DNA of 64,000 nt from Anaerolineaceae bacterium (GCA_003598975.1 QZIJ01000019.1:1-64000); one strand, 5' to 3'. Positions 1-9,317 are shown, numbered from the stretch's first letter. Notes: generated by a model not told the origin, from the letters alone. Numbers and translations: made by a program.

Positions 1-4
1 ATTG

Positions 5-94
5 GACACTCCTTGCAGGTTGTTTGGGTGGTACCAACAATTCTGCATCAGGAGTGTCTTTTTGTTAATGTTCAACCCTATTTACGGATAGGGT
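5..94. repeat. Two hairpins upstream of truncated mod
   Basis: The outer hairpin has arms GACACTCC (5-12) and GGAGTGTC (51-58). Inside it are TGCAG/CTGCA (14-18, 43-47) and TTGTT/AACAA (20-24, 36-40), and TTTTTG follows at 59-64. A second perfect 7-bp stem, ACCCTAT/ATAGGGT, lies at 75-81 and 88-94. The structure sits where the missing N-terminal half of the methyltransferase should be. It could be a transposon end of the hairpin type (IS200/IS605-like), a small palindromic repeat, or a terminator. No transposase is visible in the window. Confidence 0.5.
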
Positions 95-100
95 CTAAGT

Positions 101-1435
101 ATGCTTTATCCTCGATTACGACTTGCTAGGAATTTTCTTACAGATGATGGGGTATTAGTAGTAAGCATCGACGACACAGAAGTTCATAATCTGAGGGCAA
201 TTCTTGACGAAATTTTTGGTGAAGAAAATTTTATATCTGAACTTATTTGGAAAAGCAGACAATTCCCAGACGCAAGAGCAGTGACAAACGTGTCAAATGA
301 CCATGAATATATTTTGGTCTATTCGAGAACTGATCTTTTTGGCTTTCGTGGAATTAGTCGTGATGAAACAAAATTTAGCAACCCAGACAACGATCCAAGA
401 GGGGATTGGATGTCTCGAAGCATGTTAGGTCTGGCAACAAAAGAACAAAGACCCAATTTGCACTATGTATTTAAGGATCCAAAAACTGGTAACAAGTTTT
501 CTCCACCAGCAAACACGGGTTGGCGATATTCAAAAGACCGCATGGAAGGATTAATTGCCGAGAATAAAATTCTTTTCCCACCAAGTCCGTCTGGAAGACC
601 AAGAGAGAAAAAGTTTAGGTCAGAAATGACCAAAGAGTTCATCTCGTTCCCAAGTATTATCGATGATGTATACACGTCACATGGTACTTCGGAAATAAGA
701 GAGCTATTTGGGGCAGATGTGTTTGATTTTCCGAAGCCGTCAGAATTAATAAGGCGAATTGTTGAACAGTGCTCAAGTAATAACGATATTGTGATGGATT
801 TTTTCGCAGGCTCTTGCTCAACAGTTCAAGCTGTATTTGCACAAAACATAGCAGATGAACAATCAAGAAACTTTATTGTTGTTCAGCTGCCAGAACCAAC
901 CAAGCAAGGCTCTGAATCGCAAAAGGCTGGATTTAGAAATATTGCAGACATTGGTAGAGAAAGAATTCGCCGATTGGTTAAGAAAAATCGAAAGAAGAAT
1001 GGTCAACCTGAGTTGTCTCAAAAACGAGCTTTTGGTTTCAAATCCTACGAACTTGATAAATCCATGTTCATTGAGTGGCAACCATTTTCTGGCAAAGACA
1101 CATCTCAACTTGAACTTCGTTTTGGGAAAGCCGAAATGCCATTAGCCGAAGGCTGGAAACCCGAAAACCTGCTGGCTGAAATCCTTCTCCTGCAAGGCTT
1201 TCCGCTCGATAGCCAAGTACGCTCTCTACCTGAATTCAAAGCCAACGCTGTCCAGCAAGTCACATCCGAGTTTGTCACGCATCCGCTTTACGTATGTCTC
1301 GATAAGAAGATCAAACCTGAAACCGTCGCCAAGCTCAAACTTGGCTCCGAAGACATCTTCGTCTGTCTCGATAGTGCCCTGAGCGATGAAGCCAAGGTCA
1401 AATTGGCGGACCAGTGCAATTTGAAAGTGATTTAA
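101..1435 (+). CDS. Type III restriction-modification DNA methyltransferase (Mod), 5'-truncated
   Basis: The product resembles the C-terminal two thirds of a type III Mod subunit (beta-class adenine methyltransferase). It starts in the segment after the catalytic DPPY motif (YPRLRLAR, then DDGVLVVSIDDTE). It holds the SAM-binding motif DFFAGS at residues 233-238 and the usual Mod C-terminal extension. The DPPY motif is absent: an in-frame TAG lies at 89-91, and no reading frame in bases 1-100 resembles the missing part. The ATG at 101 has no ribosome-binding site. The protein is therefore probably inactive, or is a remnant separated from its N-terminal half by the hairpin element upstream. 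The first kilobase is more AT-rich than the last 300 bases, which match the rest of the window. The res subunit follows about 1 kb downstream on the same strand. Confidence 0.75.
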   Translation: MLYPRLRLARNFLTDDGVLVVSIDDTEVHNLRAILDEIFGEENFISELIWKSRQFPDARAVTNVSNDHEYILVYSRTDLFGFRGISRDETKFSNPDNDPRGDWMSRSMLGLATKEQRPNLHYVFKDPKTGNKFSPPANTGWRYSKDRMEGLIAENKILFPPSPSGRPREKKFRSEMTKEFISFPSIIDDVYTSHGTSEIRELFGADVFDFPKPSELIRRIVEQCSSNNDIVMDFFAGSCSTVQAVFAQNIADEQSRNFIVVQLPEPTKQGSESQKAGFRNIADIGRERIRRLVKKNRKKNGQPELSQKRAFGFKSYELDKSMFIEWQPFSGKDTSQLELRFGKAEMPLAEGWKPENLLAEILLLQGFPLDSQVRSLPEFKANAVQQVTSEFVTHPLYVCLDKKIKPETVAKLKLGSEDIFVCLDSALSDEAKVKLADQCNLKVI

Positions 1436-1439
1436 TCTG

Positions 1440-1512
1440 TCATTGCGAGCCGCTGGTGGTTGAGTAGCCGCGAAGCGGCGTATCGAAACCCAGCGGCGAA
1501 GCAGTCTTCCCA
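1440..1512. repeat. Nested dispersed palindromic repeat
   Basis: An outer element beginning CATTGCGAGCCGC and resuming GCGGCGAAGCAGTCTTCC appears to be split by an inner element beginning GGTTGAGTAGCCGC and ending GCGGCGTATCGAAACC. The inner arms pair as GCCGC/GCGGC. Both halves resemble short repeats that are scattered in many environmental bacterial genomes. The element occupies the whole gap between mod and the next gene. Confidence 0.6.
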
Positions 1513-1525
1513 TAAAGGCTAAAAC

Positions 1526-2188
1526 ATGGAACCCTTTTCCCTCTTGCTGGATACATTTATAGAATTGGCTAACAGGATCGTCAACCTCGAAAAAATAAAA
1601 CGAGAAGACAAGCAGCAAGTTTTTAGGGAAATAATTGACCCGTTGTTTATTCAACTTCAACCTGTGGTTTTTAATTATCTAAATATTTTCAGCAAAGCCG
1701 AGGAAGATGTTATCGAAAAGCAGAATTACAGAATTTTAAAAGACCAGACCAAAGACAGAAAGAGTAATGCAAAAAAAACAAATCATGATTACCCAAGAAC
1801 GTTGGGTGAAATCCAGACCCTGCGTAAAGAAATGTTGTTAGCACGTTCTACCGTAAAAGCGATGGCAAGGCAAATTCGCCAACTTTATAAAGATGAGATC
1901 ATCACAGAATTCGCAGAACGCATACTTATCTTTTTTGATGTATCAGTTTGTGGCATTGCCCTGGACGAATTTTCAATATTATTGGATACAGATAGTTATT
2001 CTCAGTTAAAACTTGTTCGCTTATTTGAAAAGGTAATGGATGGGCAAGCAGACGAGTTTGAATTAAAAGAATTTATCAGTGAAGCGCACGACTTACTTGA
2101 GCGGAAATGGGTAAAGGTAGTAAATTCCTATGCAGCAGCGAAAATCCATTGCTTAAGCGCACCTAATTCAATAAAACAGCGAAAGTAA
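1526..2188 (+). CDS. Hypothetical protein between mod and res
   Basis: This is a 220-residue soluble protein of unknown function, with no signal peptide or membrane segment. It is charged and probably mostly helical: a first helical part (1-60), a lysine/asparagine-rich linker around 70-90, and a second helical part (95-210). The start is a plain ATG just after a repeat, with only a weak ribosome-binding site. Like most of mod, the gene is AT-rich against the rest of the window, which suggests it arrived with the restriction locus. Genes between mod and res are often accessory defence or immunity genes, but nothing in this sequence identifies it as one. Confidence 0.65.
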   Translation: MEPFSLLLDTFIELANRIVNLEKIKREDKQQVFREIIDPLFIQLQPVVFNYLNIFSKAEEDVIEKQNYRILKDQTKDRKSNAKKTNHDYPRTLGEIQTLRKEMLLARSTVKAMARQIRQLYKDEIITEFAERILIFFDVSVCGIALDEFSILLDTDSYSQLKLVRLFEKVMDGQADEFELKEFISEAHDLLERKWVKVVNSYAAAKIHCLSAPNSIKQRK

Positions 2189-2265
2189 GATATACCCATA
2201 GAAAGCCCTTGAAACTTCACCTTTGTGCCCCTTCGTGAACTTAAAAAGAACCTGGAACCTGAAAC

Positions 2266-2309
2266 GTGACACTGAAATTACAATTCGACCCCAGCCAACC
2301 CTACCAACT
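2266..2309 (+). pseudogene. Decayed duplicate of the res 5' end
   Basis: About 44 bases here match the first 43 bases of the res gene at 2407-2449 with few differences: GTGACACTGAAA here against ATGACACTGAAA there. It encodes VTLKLQFDP followed by a diverged tail. The upstream bases (acctgaaac against acctgacac) are similar too. After about 14 codons the copy runs into a palindromic repeat and stops at 2380-2382. It looks like a partial tandem duplication of the res start broken by a repeat. Confidence 0.65.
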
Positions 2310-2322
2310 CGCTTATGTCATT

Positions 2323-2377
2323 CTGAGCGTAGCGAAGAATCTCTATCACGCCAAGCTAGACCCTTCGCTACGCTCAG
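2323..2377. repeat. REP-like palindrome
   Basis: Perfect 15-bp inverted arms CTGAGCGTAGCGAAG (2323-2337) and CTTCGCTACGCTCAG (2363-2377) enclose a 25-base loop. Shortened relatives with the core CTTCGACTTCGCTCAGGAC occur inside coding sequence at 43268-43292 and 56826-56850, so this is a dispersed family in the genome. Confidence 0.75.
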
Positions 2378-2406
2378 GGTAACACTTGAAACTTGATACC
2401 TGACAC

Positions 2407-5391
2407 ATGACACTGAAACTCCAATTCGATCCCAACCAACTCTACCAACACGACGCCGTTGAAAACGTCGCGCGTCTCTTTGAGGGCTTGCCGCGTCAAA
2501 TTGCCGAGTTCACCCTGGGCGACGAGATCATCCCCAACCTCCCACCTTTCGAGTCACTCAGCGAATCCTGGCTCTACGACAACCTGCGTCAGATCCAGCA
2601 GGATGGCGAGATCGCCACCGACCTGGCAGGCATGCTCGACGTGGATGACGGCATGGTCATCGAAGGCGTCGGCAACGAATCGTGGCGGCATCCCTCCTTC
2701 ACCATCGAAATGGAAACAGGCACGGGCAAAACCTACGTCGCCATGCGCACCATCTACGAACTCCGCAAGCGTTACGGCTTCAGCAAATTCATCGTCGTCG
2801 TTCCCAGCATCGCCATCTACGAAGGCTGGATCAAGAACTTCGCCATCACCCGCGATCACTTCCGCGCCCTCTATGAAAACGAAACCGTCAACCTCATCGA
2901 ATACGATAGTGCCCGCATCAGTCAGTTGCGCGCCTTTGCCACGTCCACCTTTGTTGAAATTCTCGTCATCACCCTCGATTCCTTCAACAAGACCTCCAAC
3001 GTCATCTTCAAGCCCTCCGAAAAACTGCCTGGCGAACGTCTGCCCTTTGAATACATCCAGCAGACCCGCCCCATCCTCATTTTGGATGAACCCCAGAACA
3101 TGGAGTCGCAAAAGTCACTCGAAGCCTTGCGGACTCTCCATCCGCTCTTTTCCCTGCGCTATAGTGCCACGCATCTTTCCTCGCCCAATCTTGTCTACCG
3201 TCTAACACCATTCGACGCCTACCGCCTGAACCTCGTCAAAAAGATCCAGGTCTTCGGCGTCACCGAACGCGAGAACTTCAACCAGCCCTTCCTCGCGCTC
3301 GAAGAGATCACAACCAAAGGCGGGCTCAAAGCCAAAGTCCGCACCTACGTTGAAGACAAAGGTCGCCTCAAAGAAGTGGATTTGACTCTCAAACACGGCG
3401 ACGACCTCTTCGCCAAAACCAAACGGGATGAACACAAAGGCGGATATGTCGTTGTGGATGTCAACGCCGCTGGCAACTTTCTCGAATTCGACAATGGACT
3501 CCGCCTCTTTCTCAACGAGACAATTGGTCCGTCGCGCCCGGAGATTTTCCGCGCCCAGATCCGCACCACCATCAAGCAGCACATGGAAATGCAGCAGCGC
3601 ATGGTCCGCAAGAACGTCAAGGTGCTCTCGCTCTTCTTCATCGACCGCGTTGCCAACTACACCGCCAAAGATGGCATCATCCGCAGAATCTTCGACGAAG
3701 AATTCAACAAACTCCGCAAACAATATCCCTTCTACGAAAAGATGAAAGCCGAAGAAGTGCGCAGTGCCTACTTCGCTGCAAAGAAAATCGCGAAAAGCGA
3801 AGAAACCGAAGCCATCGACACCGACAGCCGCAACCAATCCGAACGCGACGCCGAAAAAGCCGCCTTCGAGTTGATCATGAAAGACAAGGAAACACTTCTC
3901 TCTTTCTACGACGAAAAAGACTCACAGAAGAAAGTTTCCTTCATCTTCGCCCACTCCGCCCTCAAAGAAGGCTGGGATAACCCCAACGTCTTCCAGATTT
4001 GCACGCTCAATCAAACTGTTTCACCGATGAAAAAGCGTCAGGAGATCGGTCGCGGCTTGCGCCTCGCCGTCAATCAGGATGGCTTGCGCGTCATGGAAGA
4101 TGAAGTAAACATCCTTTCGGTCATCGCCAACGAAAGTTATCAACGCTACGCCGAAACCCTGCAATCCGAATACGTCGAAGAAGGTCAGGCTCCGCCGCCC
4201 AAGCCGACCAATGCGGGACGCGCCAAAGTCTCGCGTAATGAAGAGATCATGCAATCCAAAGCCTTCCGCGACTTCTGGGCAAAACTGCAACGCCACACTT
4301 CCTACAAGATCAGCATTGATACACCCGCGCTGATCAAATCCTGTGTCGAACGTATCGGCAATCGCGCCCTTCCACAATCCATCATCGTCGTCGAAAAAGG
4401 TTCATTTATCGTCGCAGAATACACCATCGAGTTGGCTTCGGTCTCGGATGATTCCTGCAAACTCAAGATCACCGTCAAGGACACAATCGGCAACGAAAGC
4501 AAAAACACCCACACCTTCCCGATAAGCACTGACCTATCCAAAGTCCTGCATGATGATCGTCTACGCGGTTATAAGGTTGTTGAAATCGTTGACGATGGCG
4601 ATAACTCCCACGTTGTCTTTGGCAACGGGCAAAAAGTTTACAAGTATCAACCCATCGTCTTCCAAAGCGAACAGGGACAAAAGCCCAGCGAACGTTCTGC
4701 GCTCACTGAGAAAACCCGCTACCCTGTTTTCAATCTCATCGACCGCGCCGCCAAAGAAACAGGTCTTACACGTCCCACCCTCAATGAAATCTTCCGCCGC
4801 CTGAGCGAGAAACGCAAAGAAGCCATCTTCTACAACCCTGAAGGCTTTGCAGGTCTGTTCATCGGCGAGATCAACAACGCCATGAAAGACCACATCGCCG
4901 AGCGCATCGAATTTGAGATCACGCCCGCTCCTCTCAAATGGGGTCTCGACCTCGAAGATGCCTTCCCCGCTGAAAAGGAATTCCCGCAAAAAGAACTTGT
5001 TGAAGGTTCTAAAGCGAGTCTCTACAATCAAATGCAAGTTGACTCCGATGTGGAAGAACGCTTCGTCAAACTCAAACTCAACGATGATGACAAAGTCGTC
5101 TTCTACTTCAAATTCCCACCCACTTTCAAAATTGACTTCCCCCGCATCATCGGCGACTACAATCCCGACTGGGGCATCGCAAGATACAAAGACGGCAAGG
5201 TCCTGCTCGAACTCGTCCGTGAAACCAAAGGTGGCGAAAACCTAGATCTACTCCGCTTCCCGCACGAAGCCCGCAAAATCCGCTGTGCCCAAAAAGTCTT
5301 TACCGCCCTCGGCGTCGACTACCGCGTCGTCACCGACCACACCGCCGACTGGTGGGAATCCGAAGTGGAGCAGAGTCAAATGTTCCGTTGA
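2407..5391 (+). CDS. Type III restriction enzyme, Res subunit (DEAD/DEAH helicase-endonuclease)
   Basis: This 994-residue protein has the full Res layout. A superfamily 2 helicase core carries the Walker A motif ETGTGKT (103-109) and a DEPQ box (227-230, in place of DEAD/DEAH). The helicase C-terminal part contains EGWDNPNVFQICTLNQ and the arginine-finger motif QEIGRGLRL. A C-terminal PD-(D/E)XK nuclease has PD at 920-921 and ETK at 939-941. Res needs Mod for site recognition and translocates or slides on DNA using ATP. Because the neighbouring Mod lacks its catalytic motif, this Res may be idle unless a complete Mod exists elsewhere. Base composition is like the host core, unlike most of mod. 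The ATG follows a duplicated copy of its own start. Confidence 0.9.
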   Translation: MTLKLQFDPNQLYQHDAVENVARLFEGLPRQIAEFTLGDEIIPNLPPFESLSESWLYDNLRQIQQDGEIATDLAGMLDVDDGMVIEGVGNESWRHPSFTIEMETGTGKTYVAMRTIYELRKRYGFSKFIVVVPSIAIYEGWIKNFAITRDHFRALYENETVNLIEYDSARISQLRAFATSTFVEILVITLDSFNKTSNVIFKPSEKLPGERLPFEYIQQTRPILILDEPQNMESQKSLEALRTLHPLFSLRYSATHLSSPNLVYRLTPFDAYRLNLVKKIQVFGVTERENFNQPFLALEEITTKGGLKAKVRTYVEDKGRLKEVDLTLKHGDDLFAKTKRDEHKGGYVVVDVNAAGNFLEFDNGLRLFLNETIGPSRPEIFRAQIRTTIKQHMEMQQRMVRKNVKVLSLFFIDRVANYTAKDGIIRRIFDEEFNKLRKQYPFYEKMKAEEVRSAYFAAKKIAKSEETEAIDTDSRNQSERDAEKAAFELIMKDKETLLSFYDEKDSQKKVSFIFAHSALKEGWDNPNVFQICTLNQTVSPMKKRQEIGRGLRLAVNQDGLRVMEDEVNILSVIANESYQRYAETLQSEYVEEGQAPPPKPTNAGRAKVSRNEEIMQSKAFRDFWAKLQRHTSYKISIDTPALIKSCVERIGNRALPQSIIVVEKGSFIVAEYTIELASVSDDSCKLKITVKDTIGNESKNTHTFPISTDLSKVLHDDRLRGYKVVEIVDDGDNSHVVFGNGQKVYKYQPIVFQSEQGQKPSERSALTEKTRYPVFNLIDRAAKETGLTRPTLNEIFRRLSEKRKEAIFYNPEGFAGLFIGEINNAMKDHIAERIEFEITPAPLKWGLDLEDAFPAEKEFPQKELVEGSKASLYNQMQVDSDVEERFVKLKLNDDDKVVFYFKFPPTFKIDFPRIIGDYNPDWGIARYKDGKVLLELVRETKGGENLDLLRFPHEARKIRCAQKVFTALGVDYRVVTDHTADWWESEVEQSQMFR

Positions 5392-5412
5392 TATCCCAAT
5401 TGCACAACGCAC

Positions 5413-6588
5413 TTATTGAATCTGCAAATCGTCAATCATCACATCAATATCAATCTGCGTGGAAGATAAGTATCCAATAAAAAAATAACGCTCGAGCAGT
5501 TCAATCACCGGAAATGCCTTTGCCGGGCTGTTATTCAACCAGATTGACAACCGGTTGGCGTCGATTTTCATGCGAATTACATAATTTCCCGAGTCGTTGG
5601 GATCGAAAATATTGCTAAACAAGGGCAGAGGATACATGGGATATTCAGCCTGCATTTCCACAATATCGAACGCGCTTTGATAACTGGGCCTAGCGGGGTC
5701 GGCCAACTTAATCCTCAAGAACTTCCCATTGGAAAAACTTGCAGGGCTTTCAAGGAATCCTATCCAAATTTGTGCGCCTTTCATTTTTCCAAGATGAACA
5801 TCCATTCGGATATCAGCAGTGGGCGAAACTGGTTGCGTCACACCATACCAATTCGCCTTGCCCCCGTCGCTTTCCAGAATGGAAAGCGCCCCGTTGGACA
5901 TGGTCAATCCATATTTTTCAAGTTGCCAACAAGATGCAACGCTGACAGGGATGAAATACTCATCTGTTGATACAGGAGTCCAGACAAACACATCGAAACC
6001 ATTGCCACACATACCCGTTCCAATCGACGGTAAGGTTGGCGATTGTTGTGTCCCAGACACGCAAGACAATTCCTCCACCTGCCAGCCGGCACTTTCCAGG
6101 TTTATTCTGTAACTATAGCCTGTTGACTGAGTTTGCCCATTGGAAGAAAATGAGACCTGCCCCTCCCGCAAAATCTCGCGGAAAAAGAAGGTAATGCTCT
6201 TCTTCGCGTTGCCAGGCACATCAAAACTCGCAACAAGGCTATCCTCCAAAAGAATGGTTTTTTCAGATGTAAATTGATTTTTTATCTCCGTTTCAATCCC
6301 AATCTTTGCCGCCTCGGGAATATCAACTTCCATCACCCCACTCACTCCCAAAGTGAGTTCTTTCGAAAACTTCTCTCCAAGAATTTTTTTATACGTAAGA
6401 TCATTTGTGACTGTTTCGGATGAGAAACAATTATCAAATATCTGTGTTTCCTCAAGCAAGCGCTCAACCTTCTCCCTGCTCCGAATCTCAATCCCTGAAG
6501 ATTGTGCGGAGGGGGACGATTCCACGGTGCAGGAAACAAGCAATCCCAACGTGGAAAGCAAAACTATAAGTTTGGCTAAATTCTGCAT
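5413..6588 (-). CDS. Putative lipoprotein, unknown function
   Basis: The protein is about 391 residues long from the ATG at 6588, which has AGGTGG just upstream. A longer reading from 6645 would put 19 residues before an evident lipoprotein signal (MQNLAKL, a hydrophobic stretch, lipobox LVSC), so the shorter start is preferred. A middle region of roughly 30-150 has alternating charged and beta-strand-like segments. The C-terminal 170 residues (WYGVTQP through the end) look like a concanavalin-like beta sandwich, as in LamG-type or DUF1080-type domains. It is probably anchored outside the membrane. Convergent with res (21-base gap) and divergent from mutS. No enzymatic motif was recognised. 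Confidence 0.75.
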   Translation of the reverse strand: MQNLAKLIVLLSTLGLLVSCTVESSPSAQSSGIEIRSREKVERLLEETQIFDNCFSSETVTNDLTYKKILGEKFSKELTLGVSGVMEVDIPEAAKIGIETEIKNQFTSEKTILLEDSLVASFDVPGNAKKSITFFFREILREGQVSFSSNGQTQSTGYSYRINLESAGWQVEELSCVSGTQQSPTLPSIGTGMCGNGFDVFVWTPVSTDEYFIPVSVASCWQLEKYGLTMSNGALSILESDGGKANWYGVTQPVSPTADIRMDVHLGKMKGAQIWIGFLESPASFSNGKFLRIKLADPARPSYQSAFDIVEMQAEYPMYPLPLFSNIFDPNDSGNYVIRMKIDANRLSIWLNNSPAKAFPVIELLERYFFIGYLSSTQIDIDVMIDDLQIQ

Positions 6589-6752
6589 ATACCACCTGTT
6601 TGTTGTGAAATGTTCTATAAAGAGTATATCGTAAATTGTTTCCACACGCCATCTTGCATAACTTTTAATTCATGAAAATAGCGTGAGGTCTCCCCTTCCC
6701 CATTTTCCATCTTCCTCATACAATCACCTCATTTCAACCGACAGGATTCCTC

Positions 6753-9317
6753 ATGCCCACCGACGACGTCACCCCCATCCGCCAGCAATATCTCGAAATC
6801 AAACGCGAGCATCCCGACGCGATCCTCTTCTTCCGCCTCGGCGACTTCTACGAGACCTTCGACGAAGACGCCGAAATCACCGCCCGCGAACTTGACATCG
6901 TGCTCACCTCCCGTCCCGTGGGCGGCGGCGTGCGCGTCCCGCTGGCGGGCATCCCGTATCACGCCGTCGAAAACTACCTTGCCCGCCTGATCGAAAAAGG
7001 CTACCACGTCGCCATCTGCGAACAGGTCGGCGAACAGCCCAGCAAGGGGATTTTCCCGCGCAAGGTGGTACGGATCGTCACGCCGGGGACAGTCGTCGAG
7101 GAGGGACTTCTTCCAGGCGACGCGAACAACTACCTCGCCTCGATCATCCTCGACGAGGGGCGGGCCGCGGTTTCCTACGTGGATATCACCACGGGAGAGT
7201 TCGCCGTCACCGAATTGCCGCTCGAATCCCTGCGCGCCGAGTTGACACGCCTGCATCCCGCCGAAATTCTCCACTCCGATTCCCAGCAACTCTTCGACAA
7301 CTCGTTCGGTCATCCCACCTCCCTGCCCGCCTGGCGTTTCGAGCCTGGCAAATGCGAGGAGGTGTTGCTCGCCCATTTCAACGCCTCTTCGCTCGAAGGA
7401 TTCGGCCTCAAGGGACAGAGTCTCTCCATCCGCGCCGCGGGCGTCATCATCCAATATCTCAAAGAGACGCAACCCGACTCGCTCCAATTGCTGACGGGAT
7501 TGCGCGTTTACTCCCTGTCCGAGTTTATGACCCTCGACGCGGCCACGCGCCGAAATTTGGAACTGACAGAGACTCTCCGCGGCGACGTGAAAGGCTCGCT
7601 CCTCAGCGTGCTTGATCACACCGTCACGCCGATGGGCAAACGTCTCATGCGGGTTTGGGTCAGCCAGCCGCTTTTGGACGTGGCAAAGATTCAAACCCGT
7701 CAGGATGGCGTGGCCTACTTCTTCGGAAACGGGATGCAACGCGCCGAACTGCGCGCCGCCCTCAAGCCGCTCGCCGACGTGGAACGCCTCGTCAACCGCG
7801 TGCTTTCTGGCAATGCCCAGCCGCGCGATTTAGTGGCTACACGCTCCACGTTGGAACAACTTCCGAAGGTTGTCGAATCTGTGAGGCAGAATGGCATCAA
7901 TGGCCCCACCGCAGGTGTGGGTCTGCCAAAACTCGAATTATCGAATACCGAACTCTCCCTCCTCCAAAACGCGATTGACGATGACCCACCTGCCACTCTC
8001 CAAAACACGGGCATCATCCGCGCGGGATATTCGGCGGAGCTGGATGGCGTGATCGAAGCCTCGAAACACGCGCGTGATTGGATTGCGAATCTTGAATCGG
8101 TGGAACGCGAACGCACGGGCATCAAAACGCTCAAAGTCGGCTACAACAAAGTCTTCGGCTACTACATCGAAATCTCGCGCGGCGCGGCGGACAAGGCGCC
8201 CGAAAATTACATCCGCAAGCAGACGCTGGTCAACGCGGAACGGTTCATCACGCCAGAGATGAAAGAGTACGAGACGCTGGTGCTGAACGCCGAAGAACGC
8301 ATCCGCGAGATCGAACTGCGCCTGTTCAAGGAAATCTGCGCGGAGTTATCAAAGTCCGCGAGTAAGTTGCTCGAGACCGCGCGCGCCCTCGCCGAGTTGG
8401 ATGTGTTGTCCGCCCTCGCTGAGTCTGCGGCTCTCGGAGGCCTCACCCGCCCCGAGGTCCATGAAGGAAGCGAGTTGGAGATTCGCGAGGGACGGCATCC
8501 TGTCGTCGAACAAAGTCTGCGCGGCGAACGGTACGTCCCGAACGATGTCATCTTCGAGAAGGGCGAGATCGTGCGCGTCATCACGGGGCCGAATATGTCG
8601 GGTAAATCCACCTATCTGCGACAGGCCGCGCTGATCGCGCTGATGGCGCAGATGGGTTCGTTCGTGCCCGCCGCGTCAGCGAAAATCGGACTCGTGGACC
8701 GCATCTTCACACGCATCGGCGCGCAAGATGAAATTCATGCGGGGCAATCCACGTTCATGGTGGAGATGATCGAGGCCGCGAACATTTTGCATCACGCCAC
8801 CGCGCGCAGTCTGTTGATTCTCGACGAGATCGGGCGCGGCACATCCACTTACGACGGCGTTTCGATTGCGTGGGCGATGATCGAGCATGTGCATAATCAT
8901 CCGCACCTGCGCGCGAAGACGCTGTTCGCGACACACTACCACGAGTTGACGCAACTCGCCGAGTTACTGCCTGGCGTGCGGAATTACAACGTAGCCGTGA
9001 GCGAGGCCGATGGCAAGGTGGTGTTCCTGCACAAGATCGTGGCGGGCGGCGCGGACCGATCGTACGGAATCCACGTGGCGCAACTGGCGGGACTGCCCAA
9101 GCCCGTGATCGCGCGGGCAACCGAGATCATGGCCGAGTTGGAGAAGACTTCGGGACGCGCGGTGAAGATTGACCCGCACGCCGCACAACAGGCGATGCTG
9201 TTCCCCGAGACGAGTCCGCTTTTGGAGGAGTTGAAAACATTGGACGTGAACGAACTCTCCCCCATTGAAGCGTTGAATAAGTTGTTCGAGTGGCAGAAAA
9301 AATTTACGGGGAAGTAA
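6753..9317 (+). CDS. mutS: DNA mismatch repair protein MutS
   Basis: MutS recognises mismatches and small loops and uses ATP to recruit the repair machinery. The 854 residues have normal length and order. The N-terminal mismatch-binding domain contains the Phe-x-Glu motif in GDFYETF. Connector, core and clamp domains follow, then the ABC-type ATPase with Walker A GPNMSGKST (612-620), Walker B LLILDEIGRGTS near 690, and a C-terminal helix-turn-helix dimerisation tail. AGGA lies just before the ATG. The 3' end overlaps the convergent GT87-like gene by 14 bases. No mutL is next to it in this window. Confidence 0.97.
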   Translation: MPTDDVTPIRQQYLEIKREHPDAILFFRLGDFYETFDEDAEITARELDIVLTSRPVGGGVRVPLAGIPYHAVENYLARLIEKGYHVAICEQVGEQPSKGIFPRKVVRIVTPGTVVEEGLLPGDANNYLASIILDEGRAAVSYVDITTGEFAVTELPLESLRAELTRLHPAEILHSDSQQLFDNSFGHPTSLPAWRFEPGKCEEVLLAHFNASSLEGFGLKGQSLSIRAAGVIIQYLKETQPDSLQLLTGLRVYSLSEFMTLDAATRRNLELTETLRGDVKGSLLSVLDHTVTPMGKRLMRVWVSQPLLDVAKIQTRQDGVAYFFGNGMQRAELRAALKPLADVERLVNRVLSGNAQPRDLVATRSTLEQLPKVVESVRQNGINGPTAGVGLPKLELSNTELSLLQNAIDDDPPATLQNTGIIRAGYSAELDGVIEASKHARDWIANLESVERERTGIKTLKVGYNKVFGYYIEISRGAADKAPENYIRKQTLVNAERFITPEMKEYETLVLNAEERIREIELRLFKEICAELSKSASKLLETARALAELDVLSALAESAALGGLTRPEVHEGSELEIREGRHPVVEQSLRGERYVPNDVIFEKGEIVRVITGPNMSGKSTYLRQAALIALMAQMGSFVPAASAKIGLVDRIFTRIGAQDEIHAGQSTFMVEMIEAANILHHATARSLLILDEIGRGTSTYDGVSIAWAMIEHVHNHPHLRAKTLFATHYHELTQLAELLPGVRNYNVAVSEADGKVVFLHKIVAGGADRSYGIHVAQLAGLPKPVIARATEIMAELEKTSGRAVKIDPHAAQQAMLFPETSPLLEELKTLDVNELSPIEALNKLFEWQKKFTGK

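Noticed and set aside
1-100. Integron attC site
   Set aside because: A GTTCAAC core-like string occurs at 70-76, but no matching GTTRRRY partner closes the structure and no integrase or cassette array is visible.
6729-7739. 336-residue antisense frame within mutS
   Set aside because: Shadow of a GC-rich coding region; mutS is intact and explains the sequence.
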